Of a stretch of DNA of 64,000 bases, positions 32,641 through 41,861 are shown piece after piece. Each line of letters starts with the position of its first letter. Position 1 is the first letter of the stretch. The stretch lies in NCBI GenBank assembly GCA_033763975.1, contig JANRJM010000001.1, forward strand, positions 1 to 64,000, written 5' to 3'. Source of the stretch: Planctomycetota bacterium. GTDB taxonomy: Bacteria; Planctomycetota; Phycisphaerae; Phycisphaerales; UBA1924. The translations under genes and the position numbers were made by a program. Under the pieces are notes generated by a model. The model ran no database searches. It worked only from the letters and a program-made list of their open reading frames with translations, and had not been told where the DNA came from.

Positions 32641-34071
32641 ATGCTCGGACGCGTCTTCAAGGCCTACGACATCCGCGGCACGTACCCGGATCTGCTGAAC
32701 GACACGATGGCGTGGCAGATCGGGTACGGGGCGAGCAAGTACCTGCTGGCCGACGCCGCCGCGGCGGGCGATTCGACGCCGATGATGCACAACATCGTGG
32801 TAGGCCGCGACATGCGCGCGAGCAGCCCGAGCCTGGCGAAGCAGGTGATCCAGGGGATCCGCGACCAGGGGGGCGACGTCATCGACATCGGGCTGTGCGA
32901 CACGTCGATGATCTACTTCGCCATCAACCACCTGGACTGTGCGGGCGGGGTGATGGTGACCGCGAGCCACAACCCGCCGAACTACAACGGGTTCAAGATC
33001 AGCAAGCGCAAGGCCAAGCCGGTGGGCGAGGCGACGGGCCTGGCGGAGATCCGCAAGCACGCCGCGATGGTGGACAAGTCGTCGCTGGTGAAGCAGAGCG
33101 GGCGCGTGGAGGAGCGCGACCTGTGGCCCGCGTACACGCGCCACGTGCGGAGCTTCCTCGACCTGCCCGCGGGCAAGAAGCTCAAGATCGTGATCGACGC
33201 GAGCAACGGCATGGCGGGGACGATGATCCCCAAGGTCTTCGGGAAGGACGGCCCGATGGGCGCGGTGCCGGGGCTCGAGATCATCCCGCTGCACTTCGAC
33301 AACACGAAGAACCAGTTCGTGCACGAGCCCAACCCGCTCGTCGCCGCCAACATGAAGTGGACGCAGGACGCGGTGCTGGCGCACCACGCCGACGCGGGCT
33401 TCTGCTACGACGGCGACGCCGACCGCTGCATGGCGGTGGACGAGAAGGGGCGCATCGTGGGGTGCGATCACCTGACGGCGTTGCTCGCGAAGCACTTCCT
33501 GGCGCAGGCGCCCGGGTCGGCGATCGCGTACGACCTGCGTTCGACCAAGGCGGTGGAGGAGGACGTGCTCAAGGCCGGGGGCAGGCCCGTGCGCGGGCGG
33601 GTGGGGCACGTGTTCATGAAGCAGGCGCTCGCCGAGCACGGGTGCGTGTTCGGGGGCGAACTCTCCGGGCACTTCTACTTTGCGCGGAACTTCAACGCCG
33701 ACAGCGGCGCGATCGCGATGTGCTCGCTGCTCACGGTCCTGGCGCGCAGCGGGAAGCACCTGAGCGAGCTCGTCAAGCCCATCGCCCGCTACGCGCAGAG
33801 CGGGGAGATCAACTTCCAGGTCGAGGACAAGGACGCGGTGCTTGCCGAGCTGCGCGAGGACTACGGCCCGGGCACCGAGGCCGATGGCGTCATCGACGAC
33901 CTCGACGGGGTCACGATCGACTGCTTCAAGAACCACGGCTGGTGGGCGAACATCCGCAAGAGCAACACCGAGCCCCTGCTCCGCCTCAACCTCGAGGCCC
34001 GCGACAAGTCGACCCTCGATCGGATGGTCGACGCGATCTCCCCGCGCCTGGGGCGCCGGGTCGATCACTGA
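32641..34071 (+). CDS. manB: Phosphomannomutase/phosphoglucomutase
   Basis: A 476-residue alpha-D-phosphohexomutase that interconverts hexose 6- and 1-phosphates for nucleotide-sugar synthesis. It shows FKAYDIRGTYP at the N-terminus, the phospho-serine loop VTASHNPPNYNG (Ser109), the metal site YDGDADRCM, GGELSGHFYF for sugar binding, and RKSNTEPLLRLN for phosphate binding. Length and domain order are normal. Which of the two hexoses is preferred cannot be told. It is transcribed with the 34118 gene, 46 bases apart. Confidence 0.92.
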   Translation: MLGRVFKAYDIRGTYPDLLNDTMAWQIGYGASKYLLADAAAAGDSTPMMHNIVVGRDMRASSPSLAKQVIQGIRDQGGDVIDIGLCDTSMIYFAINHLDCAGGVMVTASHNPPNYNGFKISKRKAKPVGEATGLAEIRKHAAMVDKSSLVKQSGRVEERDLWPAYTRHVRSFLDLPAGKKLKIVIDASNGMAGTMIPKVFGKDGPMGAVPGLEIIPLHFDNTKNQFVHEPNPLVAANMKWTQDAVLAHHADAGFCYDGDADRCMAVDEKGRIVGCDHLTALLAKHFLAQAPGSAIAYDLRSTKAVEEDVLKAGGRPVRGRVGHVFMKQALAEHGCVFGGELSGHFYFARNFNADSGAIAMCSLLTVLARSGKHLSELVKPIARYAQSGEINFQVEDKDAVLAELREDYGPGTEADGVIDDLDGVTIDCFKNHGWWANIRKSNTEPLLRLNLEARDKSTLDRMVDAISPRLGRRVDH

Positions 34072-34117
34072 TCTCCCGCCCGCAGGGGCCTATGCCCCGT
34101 GAGAGGCTGACGCACGC

Positions 34118-35701
34118 GTGATCCTGAACGAGTTCCTCGAACACTGGGGCCTGCACGAGAACCCGTTCAAGGGCGAGGAGGCCCGCTCCGACCATGTGTT
34201 CGCGCGCCTCTGCGGCACCGACGCGCCGCCCCCCGGCGCCGAGTTCCGCCACGTCCCCACGCAGGGCACCTACCACGCCGAGTTCGAGAAGATCCTCGGC
34301 GACCTGCGACGTCCCTCCGGGTCGGTCGTCTTCGGCGAGAAGGGCAGCGGCAAGACCGCCATCCGCCTGCAGATCGCCCGGCGCATCGACGAGTTCAACG
34401 GCGCCAACCCCGGCGCCAAGATCCTCCTCGTCGCGTACGACGACCTCAACAACGCGCTCGACCAGCTGCACGAACGCCTCGGGGGCAAGGCCCCGCTCGA
34501 CTCGCTCCAGAAGATCCGGATGGTCGATCACATCGATGCGATCATGCACCAGGTCGTGCCGCGGCTGGTCGATTCCATCCTCGGCGAGAACGACCCCGAC
34601 GCGCGCCTCGCCCTCGCCGACGACGGACCGATCGCCAAGCGCCTCGACAAGCCCACGCGGCGTGACGTGCTGCTCCTGCAGGTGCTGTACGACCGTCCCC
34701 AGCACGCGACGCAGCGCACCGCGCGCCTGCGCTCACGCCTGCGCCTGCTCCCCCCGGGCAGCGCCATCTGGGGGCGCCTCACGCTCGTGCTGGTGCCGCT
34801 GCTCATCGTCGCCGGGTGGTGGTGGGGCAAGAAGCTGCTCCTCGCGCGCCCGGCGGACGCCTCGCCCGCGCTCGACCCGCAGTGGGCCGACTGGGCGCTG
34901 GCGGCGTTCGCGGCGCTCTACGCGATGCTGGCCCTGAAGATCGGCGTGTGGGACCGGCTCGCGCTGCTCCGCCAGGCCCACCGCGTGCGTCGGCAGATCC
35001 GCGTCATCGGGCGTGGCGACATCTCGTTCGCCGGCTCGCTGCGCCATGTGCCCCGCTGGTTCCGCGAGGCCGCCCACCTCCCGCTCACCGACTCGGACGA
35101 ACCGCGCTTCGAGATGATCGAGCGGCTGCGGCGCGTGCTGCGGAACTTCGGCTACGCGGGCATCGTCGTCGTCATCGACCGGGTCGACGAGCCCACCATC
35201 GTGAACGGCGATCCCGAGCGGATGAAGGGCGTGGTGTGGCCCCTGCTGAACAACAAGTTCCTCCAGCAGGAGGGCTTCGGCGTGAAGATGCTGCTGCCGA
35301 TGGAGCTGCGCCACGCGGTGTTCCGCGAGAGCAGCGCGTTCTTCCAGGCGGCCCGCCTCGACAAGCAGAGCATGGTCGAGCGGCTCTCGTGGACGGGGCA
35401 GACGCTGTACGACCTGTGCGAGTCGCGCCTCAACGCCTGCCGCAACCCGGGCCTGCCGACGCTGCCGCTGATCGACCTGTTCGCTGAGGACGTGACGCGT
35501 CAGGAACTGGCCGAGGCGCTGGAGCGGGTGCACCAGCCGCGCGACGCGTTCAAGCTGATGTACCGGTGCATGAACGAGCACTGCGCCGGGGTGACGCGGG
35601 GCGAGGGCCAGTGGCGCATCCCGCGCCACGTGCTGGTGAACGTGACTAAGCAGGAGTCGGAGCGCGTGCAGCAGATGCACCGGGGCATCAGGCCCGGGTA
35701 G
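34118..35701 (+). CDS. Membrane-anchored P-loop ATPase, unknown role
   Basis: A 527-residue protein starting with GTG. The N-terminus (EHWGLHENPFKGEEAR) resembles the FGLxxxPF opening of AAA/ExeA-type ATPases. Walker A is FGEKGSGKT (about residue 75), and IVVVIDRVDEP (about 350) is a Walker B-like strand with Asp. Two hydrophobic segments near 220-275 (LVLVPLLIVAGWWWGKKLLL; WALAAFAALYAMLALKIG) split the ATPase region, an arrangement similar to KAP-type NTPases. No operon partner suggests a function. The end overlaps the broken gene on the opposite strand by 14 bases. Confidence 0.72.
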   Translation: MILNEFLEHWGLHENPFKGEEARSDHVFARLCGTDAPPPGAEFRHVPTQGTYHAEFEKILGDLRRPSGSVVFGEKGSGKTAIRLQIARRIDEFNGANPGAKILLVAYDDLNNALDQLHERLGGKAPLDSLQKIRMVDHIDAIMHQVVPRLVDSILGENDPDARLALADDGPIAKRLDKPTRRDVLLLQVLYDRPQHATQRTARLRSRLRLLPPGSAIWGRLTLVLVPLLIVAGWWWGKKLLLARPADASPALDPQWADWALAAFAALYAMLALKIGVWDRLALLRQAHRVRRQIRVIGRGDISFAGSLRHVPRWFREAAHLPLTDSDEPRFEMIERLRRVLRNFGYAGIVVVIDRVDEPTIVNGDPERMKGVVWPLLNNKFLQQEGFGVKMLLPMELRHAVFRESSAFFQAARLDKQSMVERLSWTGQTLYDLCESRLNACRNPGLPTLPLIDLFAEDVTRQELAEALERVHQPRDAFKLMYRCMNEHCAGVTRGEGQWRIPRHVLVNVTKQESERVQQMHRGIRPG

Positions 35702-36095
35702 CGGCGACAGGCCGCAGTCGCCGTCCGCCCGCGAGCAGCAGCACCCCCGACACGCCCGCCGGCGCCGCCAGCAGCGCCCACGCCGCCGGGTGCGGGAAGA
35801 ACGCGACCGCCCACACCGCGTAGGTCAGCGCGAGCACCGCGCCCGCCATCGGCCAGCGCAGCGGCAGCAGCGCCAGCACGAGCACGCCGCCCAGCATGCC
35901 CCCCGCCGGCGCCAGCGCCCCCGTCGGCTCGGCGATCACGCTCATGATGATGAACCACGATCAGAACGCCGCCCACACGAGCAGCACCGTCTGGCCCGCG
36001 TACCGGAACCAGCGCCGGCGCGGCGGGGTCGTTGCGATGCCCGGCGCGCCGGGCGCGGGAGGGGCTGCCTCGGGAACACGGGCGTCCTGAGTCAT
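35688..36095 (-). pseudogene. Small membrane-protein gene interrupted by an in-frame TGA
   Basis: Reading from ATG 36095 gives MTQDARVPEAAPPAPG..., a basic stretch PPRRRWFRYAGQ and the first membrane segment TVLLVWAAF, then TGA at 35961-35963 (codon 45). The same frame goes on with SWFIIMSVIAEPTGA and two further hydrophobic segments to a stop at 35688. The protein-like hydrophobic pattern runs straight across the TGA, so one original gene of about 135 codons is likely. TGG to TGA is the simplest change. A sequencing error, a real break, or a restart at the Met of MSVIAEP are alternatives; no selenocysteine element is evident. Confidence 0.6.
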
Positions 36096-36170
36096 CGAGT
36101 AAAGTGTACGCTAACTTGCCGTGCGTGTCCAGACCGCCCGACGGGTCCGGCCTGCGGCTCGGGCCGGCGG

Positions 36171-38567
36171 TCAGCGCACCGGCACGAGCCGCGCGTACTC
36201 GAGGATCAACGTCTTGACGCCCAGGTCGCGGAACTTGACGGTCGCGCGGGCCTGCGCGCCCGGCGTGATCGACACGACCTCGCCCACGCCGAACTGCGGG
36301 TGGCGGACGCGCTCGCCCACCTGGAAGGGCACGCTCGGCGTCGGGCGCGGGCCCGGCGGGCGGGGCGGGATGGTGCCCGTCGGCCCGACACGGCGCGATG
36401 GGTGTCCTTCGCCCTCGTCTTCGTCGCCCCGCCACGCGGGGTCCAGCCCCTCGAACGCGTCGGACTGATCGGCGATCGCGAGGAACTCGCGCGGCAGTTC
36501 GCCCAGGAAGCGACTGGGCACCGTGCGGTCGGGCACGCCCCGGTGCGTGCGGTACTTCGCGCTCGTCAGCAGCAGTCGGCGCATCGCGCGGGTGATGCCC
36601 ACGAAGCACAAGCGCCGTTCCTCTTCCAGGTCGGCGTCGCTCTCGAACGCACGGCTGTGGGGCAGCATTCCCTCCTCCAGCCCGATCATCGCCACGCTGT
36701 CGAACTCCAGCCCCTTCGCCGCGTGCAGCGTCATGAGCGTGACGCTGCCCTGCGCGGGGTCCACCGCGTCGGCGTCCGCGACGAGCGCGACGCTCTCCAG
36801 GTACGCGCGCAGCAACGCGAGCAGCGGGGGGGCGCTCTGGATGCCCGGGGCGAGGGCGGCGTCGGATGTCGGGTCGTACTCCATCTCGAACTGGCGCGCC
36901 GACGACACGAGCTCGTCGAGGTTGTCCACGCGCTGCGCGTCGGCGTCGCTCCCGCTCGTCTGCGCCTGCTTCGCGTACATGTCGCGCAGGCCCGACTCGC
37001 GGATCACCCGGTCCACCAGATCCGTGAGCGACACCGCGACCGTCTGGCCCATGAACGTGCCCCCGCCCGTCCACGCGTCGAGCATTTCGAGGAATCGCCC
37101 GATCGCCGGCACGGCCCTGGCCCCCAGCCCCGGGACCTCGCCCGCCCGGCGCAGCGCCTGGAGCGCGGGGACGCGTGCCGCGCCCGCGAAGGCCTCGAGC
37201 GCGTCGAACGTTGTCTTGCCGATTCCCCGCGTGGGCGTGTTGATGATGCGGGCGAGCGAGACGTCATCCGCGCCGTTCGCGACGACGCGGAGGTAGGCCA
37301 GGGCGGTGCGGACCTCCTCGCGCTCGAAGAACGCGGTACCGCGCGCGATGGTGTACGGCACGCCCCGCGTGCGGAGGGCGTCTTCCATCACGCGCGAGAG
37401 CGAGTTCGTGCGGTAGAACACGGCCATCTCGCGCCACGCGGCGCCGGCCTCGTGCCGGCGGGCCAGCCAGTCGGCGACGAGCGAGGCCTCGTGCCCCTCG
37501 TCGCGGCAGAGCACCGCCTCGGGGTTCTCGCCCCCGGGCCGGCGCGTGAACAGCGGCTTGTGCTTGCGCCGCTGGTTGTGCCGGATCAGCGCATCGGCCA
37601 GCGCCAGGATCGGCGCGGTCGAGCGGAAGTTCTCGCCCAGCGTGATCACGCGGCATCCCGCGTAGTGCTCCTCGAACTCCAGGATGTTGCCCAGGTCCGC
37701 CCCGCGCCAGCCGTAGATCGACTGGTCGGGGTCGCCGACGACGCAGATGTTCGGGGCCGCGGCGCAGGCCGCGCCGTCCGGCGACGACCCCGCGCGCGGC
37801 CGGCCATCCCCGGCGATCATCGACGCGATGACGAACTGGGCGTGGTTCGTGTCCTGATACTCGTCGACGAGCAGGTACCGCCACCGCGACTGGCACTCGC
37901 CCCGCACGCTCGCGTTGTCGCGCAGCAGCTTGGCCGTCAGCACGAGAAGATCGTCGAAGTCCACGGCGTTGGCCTGGCGCATGAGGCGGGTGTACTCGGC
38001 GAAGATGCGCGCGATGTTCTTCGTGTTCCACTCGCGCGCCCGCGCCGCGTACGCCTCCGCGTCGAGCAGATCGTTCTTGGCGCGAGAGATCGCCGACAGC
38101 ACGCTGCGGGGCGGGAAGTTGCTCGTCGCGAGCTGGCACGCCTCGATTGCCTTCTTGCACAGCGACGCCTGGTCGTCGCTGTTCATGATCGAGAACTCCG
38201 CGCTCAATCCCGCCTCGGGCGCGAACCGACGCAGCAGGCGCGCGCACAGCGCGTGGAACGTCGTGACCGTGAGCCCGCGGGCCCGGCGGTCCTCCGCGCC
38301 GCCCAGCAGCGTCAGCACGCGCTCGCGCATCTCGGCCGCCGCCTTGTTCGTGAACGTCAGCGCCAGGATGTTCCACGCCGGCACGCCGCACGACACGAGG
38401 TGCGCGATGCGCCGGGTGATGACCCGTGTCTTGCCCGACCCCGCCGCCGCGAGCACGAGCAGCGGGCCCTCGGTGCACAGCACCGCGTCGCGCTGCTCGG
38501 GCGTCAGCCCGCGCAGCAGCGTCGCGCTGGGGTCGTCCGCGGTGTCCGGGAGGCCTCCGTGCTCCAT
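36171..38567 (-). CDS. pcrA: UvrD/PcrA-type superfamily 1 DNA helicase
   Basis: A 798-residue 3'-5' DNA helicase for repair and replication restart. It has LTPEQRDAVLCTEGPLLVLA, Walker A AAGSGKTRVI, LTFTNKAAAEMRERV, YLLVDEYQDTNHAQ (motif II, DEYQD), GDPDQSIYGWRGAD, LGENFRS, VTLMTLHAAKGLEF and VGITRAMRRLLLT. The C-terminal tail ends in a small Tudor-like domain (QVGERVRHPQFGVGEVVSI), as in PcrA. An insertion near residue 250 (PRAGSSPDGAACAAA) is unusual. UvrD and PcrA cannot be separated from sequence alone. Confidence 0.94.
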   Translation of the reverse strand: MEHGGLPDTADDPSATLLRGLTPEQRDAVLCTEGPLLVLAAAGSGKTRVITRRIAHLVSCGVPAWNILALTFTNKAAAEMRERVLTLLGGAEDRRARGLTVTTFHALCARLLRRFAPEAGLSAEFSIMNSDDQASLCKKAIEACQLATSNFPPRSVLSAISRAKNDLLDAEAYAARAREWNTKNIARIFAEYTRLMRQANAVDFDDLLVLTAKLLRDNASVRGECQSRWRYLLVDEYQDTNHAQFVIASMIAGDGRPRAGSSPDGAACAAAPNICVVGDPDQSIYGWRGADLGNILEFEEHYAGCRVITLGENFRSTAPILALADALIRHNQRRKHKPLFTRRPGGENPEAVLCRDEGHEASLVADWLARRHEAGAAWREMAVFYRTNSLSRVMEDALRTRGVPYTIARGTAFFEREEVRTALAYLRVVANGADDVSLARIINTPTRGIGKTTFDALEAFAGAARVPALQALRRAGEVPGLGARAVPAIGRFLEMLDAWTGGGTFMGQTVAVSLTDLVDRVIRESGLRDMYAKQAQTSGSDADAQRVDNLDELVSSARQFEMEYDPTSDAALAPGIQSAPPLLALLRAYLESVALVADADAVDPAQGSVTLMTLHAAKGLEFDSVAMIGLEEGMLPHSRAFESDADLEEERRLCFVGITRAMRRLLLTSAKYRTHRGVPDRTVPSRFLGELPREFLAIADQSDAFEGLDPAWRGDEDEGEGHPSRRVGPTGTIPPRPPGPRPTPSVPFQVGERVRHPQFGVGEVVSITPGAQARATVKFRDLGVKTLILEYARLVPVR

Positions 38568-38645
38568 CGTTGCCGAGTGTAGACGCGGGCCCGCCCATCA
38601 CCTGACACCGGGCGACATCCGTCGCGGCACGTGCGCCGGGCGGCG

Positions 38646-40700
38646 CTAGCTGGGCGACGCGATGTCGTCGTCATCGCCCGCGGGCGCGTCCGGCCTCCGG
38701 GGCGTGGCGGGCGTCGTCGGCGGCAGAGTCGTCGCCGGCGGGGCCCCCGCGACGCTCGGCTCCTCGTGCCGCGCACCATCGGGCCCGGTCGCGGCGCGCG
38801 TGACCAGCGTGATGCCCTCGGGCAGGTGGGCGCTCACCGTCGCGAGCACGTCGCCCGCGACGGCCCGCGAGAACACGCCCCGGCGCGTCTTGCCCATGAT
38901 CAGCGTGTCGCACCCGAACGTCACCGTGTAGTCGAGGATCTCGTCGGCGATCTCGGGCGACGTGACGTAGATCGGCACGATCGGCACGCCCGCCTGCTTC
39001 GCCAGCACCGCCACCGTGCCCAGCGCCTCCTGCGCCTGCGCGTCGTTCTCGATGGTGGGCATCTGCCCGGGGCGCACGTCGATGACGCGCAGCGTGCGCA
39101 CGTAGATCACGAACAGGATCGCGTTGCGCCGGCGGGCCAGGTCCACGGCGAACTCGGCGTTGCCCCGCCCGCGGGCCGCCAGCATGATCCGCGGGCGTCC
39201 GCCCTCCAGGCGCACCTCGGCCGAGCGGATCTCCGCGAGCCATCCCGCCTCTGGGGTGGGCAGGGGCTCGACCCCCGCCTTCGGGCGGCGCGCGTGCACG
39301 ACGTACCGCGCGCCCAGCACCACCGCGACGATCGAGCCCGCGAAGACCGTCGCGTGCGGCTTGGCGACGATGATCGTCAGTTCGATCGCGCTCATCAGCA
39401 CCGCGAGCCCCCACAGCCCCGCGCGCTCCAGGCGCGTCATCACCAACTCGCGGTTCGCGGCGCAGCACGCCATGTTGATCGCGATCGCGCCCACCACGCC
39501 GATCGCGTACAACTCGGCCAGCGCCTTGTCGTCGTGCACGAACAGCAGCACCAGCGCCGGCAGCCCCGCCGCCAGCAGCAGCCCCACCCACGGCACGCCC
39601 GAGTAGTTCAGCCTCGTCAAGCCGCGCGGCAGTTCGTTGTCCTGCCCCAGCGCGTAAAAGACCGAGACCATCGCCAGAATGGCCGTGTTCGCCGCCGACA
39701 GCAGCAGCAGCCCGAACACGATCCCCGACGCGATCGCCACCGCGTTGCCGAACGTCGGGCCGAAGAGGCGCGAGCCCGAGTAGTCGCCGAGCACCTTGAC
39801 CGCCGTCTGGCGATACTCCTTCACCTCTGCCAGGCGCTCGCGCTCGCCCTCGAACGCCGCGACCTCCTCGGGCGTCGCGTCGGGGCGGGGCGTCAGGTCG
39901 CTCGAGAGATCCATCCGCTGCTCGTACTTCACGTAGTCCGGGACGTCGGTGTCGATCCGCCCCGGCAGCGCGTTGATCGCGATGCAGAAAATCGTGTTGA
40001 GGATCACGACCTCCAGCAGCACCGGCCAGATCGTGCGCTTGGCGGTCTTCGGCACCGGCTCCTTCATCAGCCCCGTCATGCTCGCGACCGCCTCGACCCC
40101 CGACAGCGCCAGCACGATCCGCACCAGGCTCTCCCACCGGTCCCAGGTGGTGTCGATCCCCTCGACGTTGAACTTCGCCACCCGCAGCCCCTCGGGCAGG
40201 AGGGGGATGCACAACGCCCCGATCACCGCCGACGCCCCGATCGCCGCGATCGCGATCACCAACGCGAACCGTCCCGCGGCCTTGGCCCCGAACCAGTTCA
40301 GCGCGCCCAGCACCCCCATAGTGCCCATCGCGCAGATCACCACCATCGCCTGGCTCTGCACGCCCAGGTAGTGAAACCCTTCGATCGCCGAGAGCGCCGC
40401 CGTCACGATGAAGTCGCACAGCAGCAGCGTCGCCGCCACCACGCTCAACAGCGGGCTGATCCGTCGCGCCGCCGAGTACACCCCGCCCCCGTCCGGAAAA
40501 CTCCGGCAGACGACCGTGTACCCCCAGGCCACCCCCGCCATGATCACCGACATCACCAGCAGGTAGAACAGCGACGCGTGGGCGGTGTAGTAGAACGACA
40601 GCCCCAGCACGTACAGGCGGCTCGTTCCCCAGTCCCCGAACAGCAGGGGGCCCGCGTGCAGCCAGCTCAGGTTCCGCGGGCGTTTCTCAGAAACGAGCAT
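38646..40700 (-). CDS. APC-family amino-acid permease with C-terminal stress-protein-like domain
   Basis: A 684-residue protein. Residues 1-480 are an APC-type permease with about twelve hydrophobic segments (LHAGPLLFGDWGTSRLYVLG at the start). Residues 525-650 form a soluble UspA-like domain (RPRIMLAARGRGNAEFAVDL; MGKTRRGVFSRAVAGDVL with the GxxxG-type nucleotide loop). The tail is proline-rich and ends in DDDDIASPS. Such fusions are thought to link nucleotide sensing to transport, and the substrate is unknown. Between membrane segments 7 and 8 there is a charged insert (PRPDATPEEVAAFEGERERL). Confidence 0.85.
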   Translation of the reverse strand: MLVSEKRPRNLSWLHAGPLLFGDWGTSRLYVLGLSFYYTAHASLFYLLVMSVIMAGVAWGYTVVCRSFPDGGGVYSAARRISPLLSVVAATLLLCDFIVTAALSAIEGFHYLGVQSQAMVVICAMGTMGVLGALNWFGAKAAGRFALVIAIAAIGASAVIGALCIPLLPEGLRVAKFNVEGIDTTWDRWESLVRIVLALSGVEAVASMTGLMKEPVPKTAKRTIWPVLLEVVILNTIFCIAINALPGRIDTDVPDYVKYEQRMDLSSDLTPRPDATPEEVAAFEGERERLAEVKEYRQTAVKVLGDYSGSRLFGPTFGNAVAIASGIVFGLLLLSAANTAILAMVSVFYALGQDNELPRGLTRLNYSGVPWVGLLLAAGLPALVLLFVHDDKALAELYAIGVVGAIAINMACCAANRELVMTRLERAGLWGLAVLMSAIELTIIVAKPHATVFAGSIVAVVLGARYVVHARRPKAGVEPLPTPEAGWLAEIRSAEVRLEGGRPRIMLAARGRGNAEFAVDLARRRNAILFVIYVRTLRVIDVRPGQMPTIENDAQAQEALGTVAVLAKQAGVPIVPIYVTSPEIADEILDYTVTFGCDTLIMGKTRRGVFSRAVAGDVLATVSAHLPEGITLVTRAATGPDGARHEEPSVAGAPPATTLPPTTPATPRRPDAPAGDDDDIASPS

Positions 40701-40841
40701 CGACGATCAGGGGCGGCCCCGCTCCGAATGGGAAGCCCGGAGTGTACGGACTACGCCGCTCCCGTCAGTTCGGACGCCGGTCGGACGCTGGCCGGGTGCG
40801 TGCCCCCCACGCACCCCCGCCGCGGGTCGCGGGCGTGGCCG

Positions 40842-41531
40842 CTATCGCGCGAGTTCCGCGACCTTTTCGCACATCCGCCCGATGCCCGCGAAGACCTCGT
40901 GCGGGGCCGCGTCGCACATGTACGCCGGCGTCGTCACCACCAGGTTCTGCTCGTCGACGTACGCCTCCATGACGGACTTGGGCACGTTCGTCGAGCCCAT
41001 CATGGCGATGGCCTCGGCGGTGGCGGCGTCGGTCCCGATGGTCACCTTGACCCCCGGCCCGCCCTTGCGCGTGCCCAGCACCCGGGCCGCGAGGACGGGC
41101 GCGATGCAGCACAGCCCGATCGGCTTGCCCGCCCGATGAAACCCCTGGATCACGCGTTGCACGTCGGGCAGCACCTCGCAGTTCGCCCCGCCGCGGTCGC
41201 CGGCCTCGCCGTAGGTGCACAGGTTCTTGGCGGCCCCGAACCCGCCGGCGAACACCACGGCGCTCCACTCGCCCGGCTCGAGCCGGTGCAGGGGCGCGAT
41301 GTCGCCCCGCGCGATGCGGGCGGCCTCGACCATCATGTTCCGCGTCTGCCCGCCCGGCGCCGGCGCCCCCGTCGCATGGTTGATCACCTGCGCCTGGGGC
41401 GCATCGGGCGCGAAACACTTGTACGCCACGCCCAGGCGCGACAGGTGCACGAGAATGCTCACCGACTCGTGAATCTCCGAGCCGTCGGCGCGCCCGCAGC
41501 CGGACAGCACCACCGCGCAGGTCTTTGGCAT
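40842..41531 (-). CDS. elbB: ElbB-like DJ-1/PfpI-family glyoxalase
   Basis: A 229-residue DJ-1/PfpI superfamily protein. It begins VVLSGCGRADGSEIHESVSI, continues with INHATGAPAPGGQTRNMMVE, FAGGFGAAKNLCTY, and the nucleophile elbow KPIGLCCIAPVLAA with the conserved Cys. This matches ElbB, reported as a glyoxalase-like protein affecting isoprenoid synthesis in E. coli. Length is typical. It stands alone between the permease and the small membrane-protein gene at 41602. Confidence 0.9.
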   Translation of the reverse strand: MPKTCAVVLSGCGRADGSEIHESVSILVHLSRLGVAYKCFAPDAPQAQVINHATGAPAPGGQTRNMMVEAARIARGDIAPLHRLEPGEWSAVVFAGGFGAAKNLCTYGEAGDRGGANCEVLPDVQRVIQGFHRAGKPIGLCCIAPVLAARVLGTRKGGPGVKVTIGTDAATAEAIAMMGSTNVPKSVMEAYVDEQNLVVTTPAYMCDAAPHEVFAGIGRMCEKVAELAR

Positions 41532-41601
41532 CGTGACCTCCGGGCGCAGTGTACCCGGCGGGGTCGGGGCCGGACGAATGACATCGGGTCGACGCGTCGC
41601 C

Positions 41602-41844
41602 TTACTGCGGCATGGGGATGCGCCCGCGCGGCGCGGTCAGTTCGGGCGCCGGGGGAGGCGAGGGCTGTTCGGCCTGCTGCGCCTGCATCGTGGCGGAGAT
41701 TTCTTCCACCCGCTGCTGTGCCGCGGCGTCGGTCTCGGACGGGGCCGCCGAGCCGCCGCTGAGCGAGACGTAGGCGATGATCGCCCCGACCAGGCACAGA
41801 CCGATGAGGCCGATCTGGATGTAGAACTTCTTCTTGTTCTCCAT
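41602..41844 (-). CDS. Small single-span membrane protein (second module)
   Basis: An 80-residue protein beginning MENKKKFYIQIGLIGLCLVG: a short basic cytoplasmic start, one membrane helix, a GGS turn, then a Gln- and Pro-rich periplasmic tail (QAEQPSPPPAPEL) ending in RIPMPQ. It follows the prepilin-like gene by 17 bases, on the same strand. Its layout mirrors the 76-residue protein at 42923, which follows the other prepilin gene. It could be a pseudopilin assembly partner; this is inference. Confidence 0.7.
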   Translation of the reverse strand: MENKKKFYIQIGLIGLCLVGAIIAYVSLSGGSAAPSETDAAAQQRVEEISATMQAQQAEQPSPPPAPELTAPRGRIPMPQ

Positions 41845-41861
41845 CGCGTCTTGGAGAAAAC

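Noticed and set aside
35790-38582. 930-residue + strand frame
   Set aside because: It is antisense to the PcrA/UvrD gene, whose motifs are all intact, and the translation is Arg/Ala/Gly-rich without domains.
38631-41762. 1043-residue + strand frame
   Set aside because: It is antisense to the permease and elbB genes; no domain is visible.
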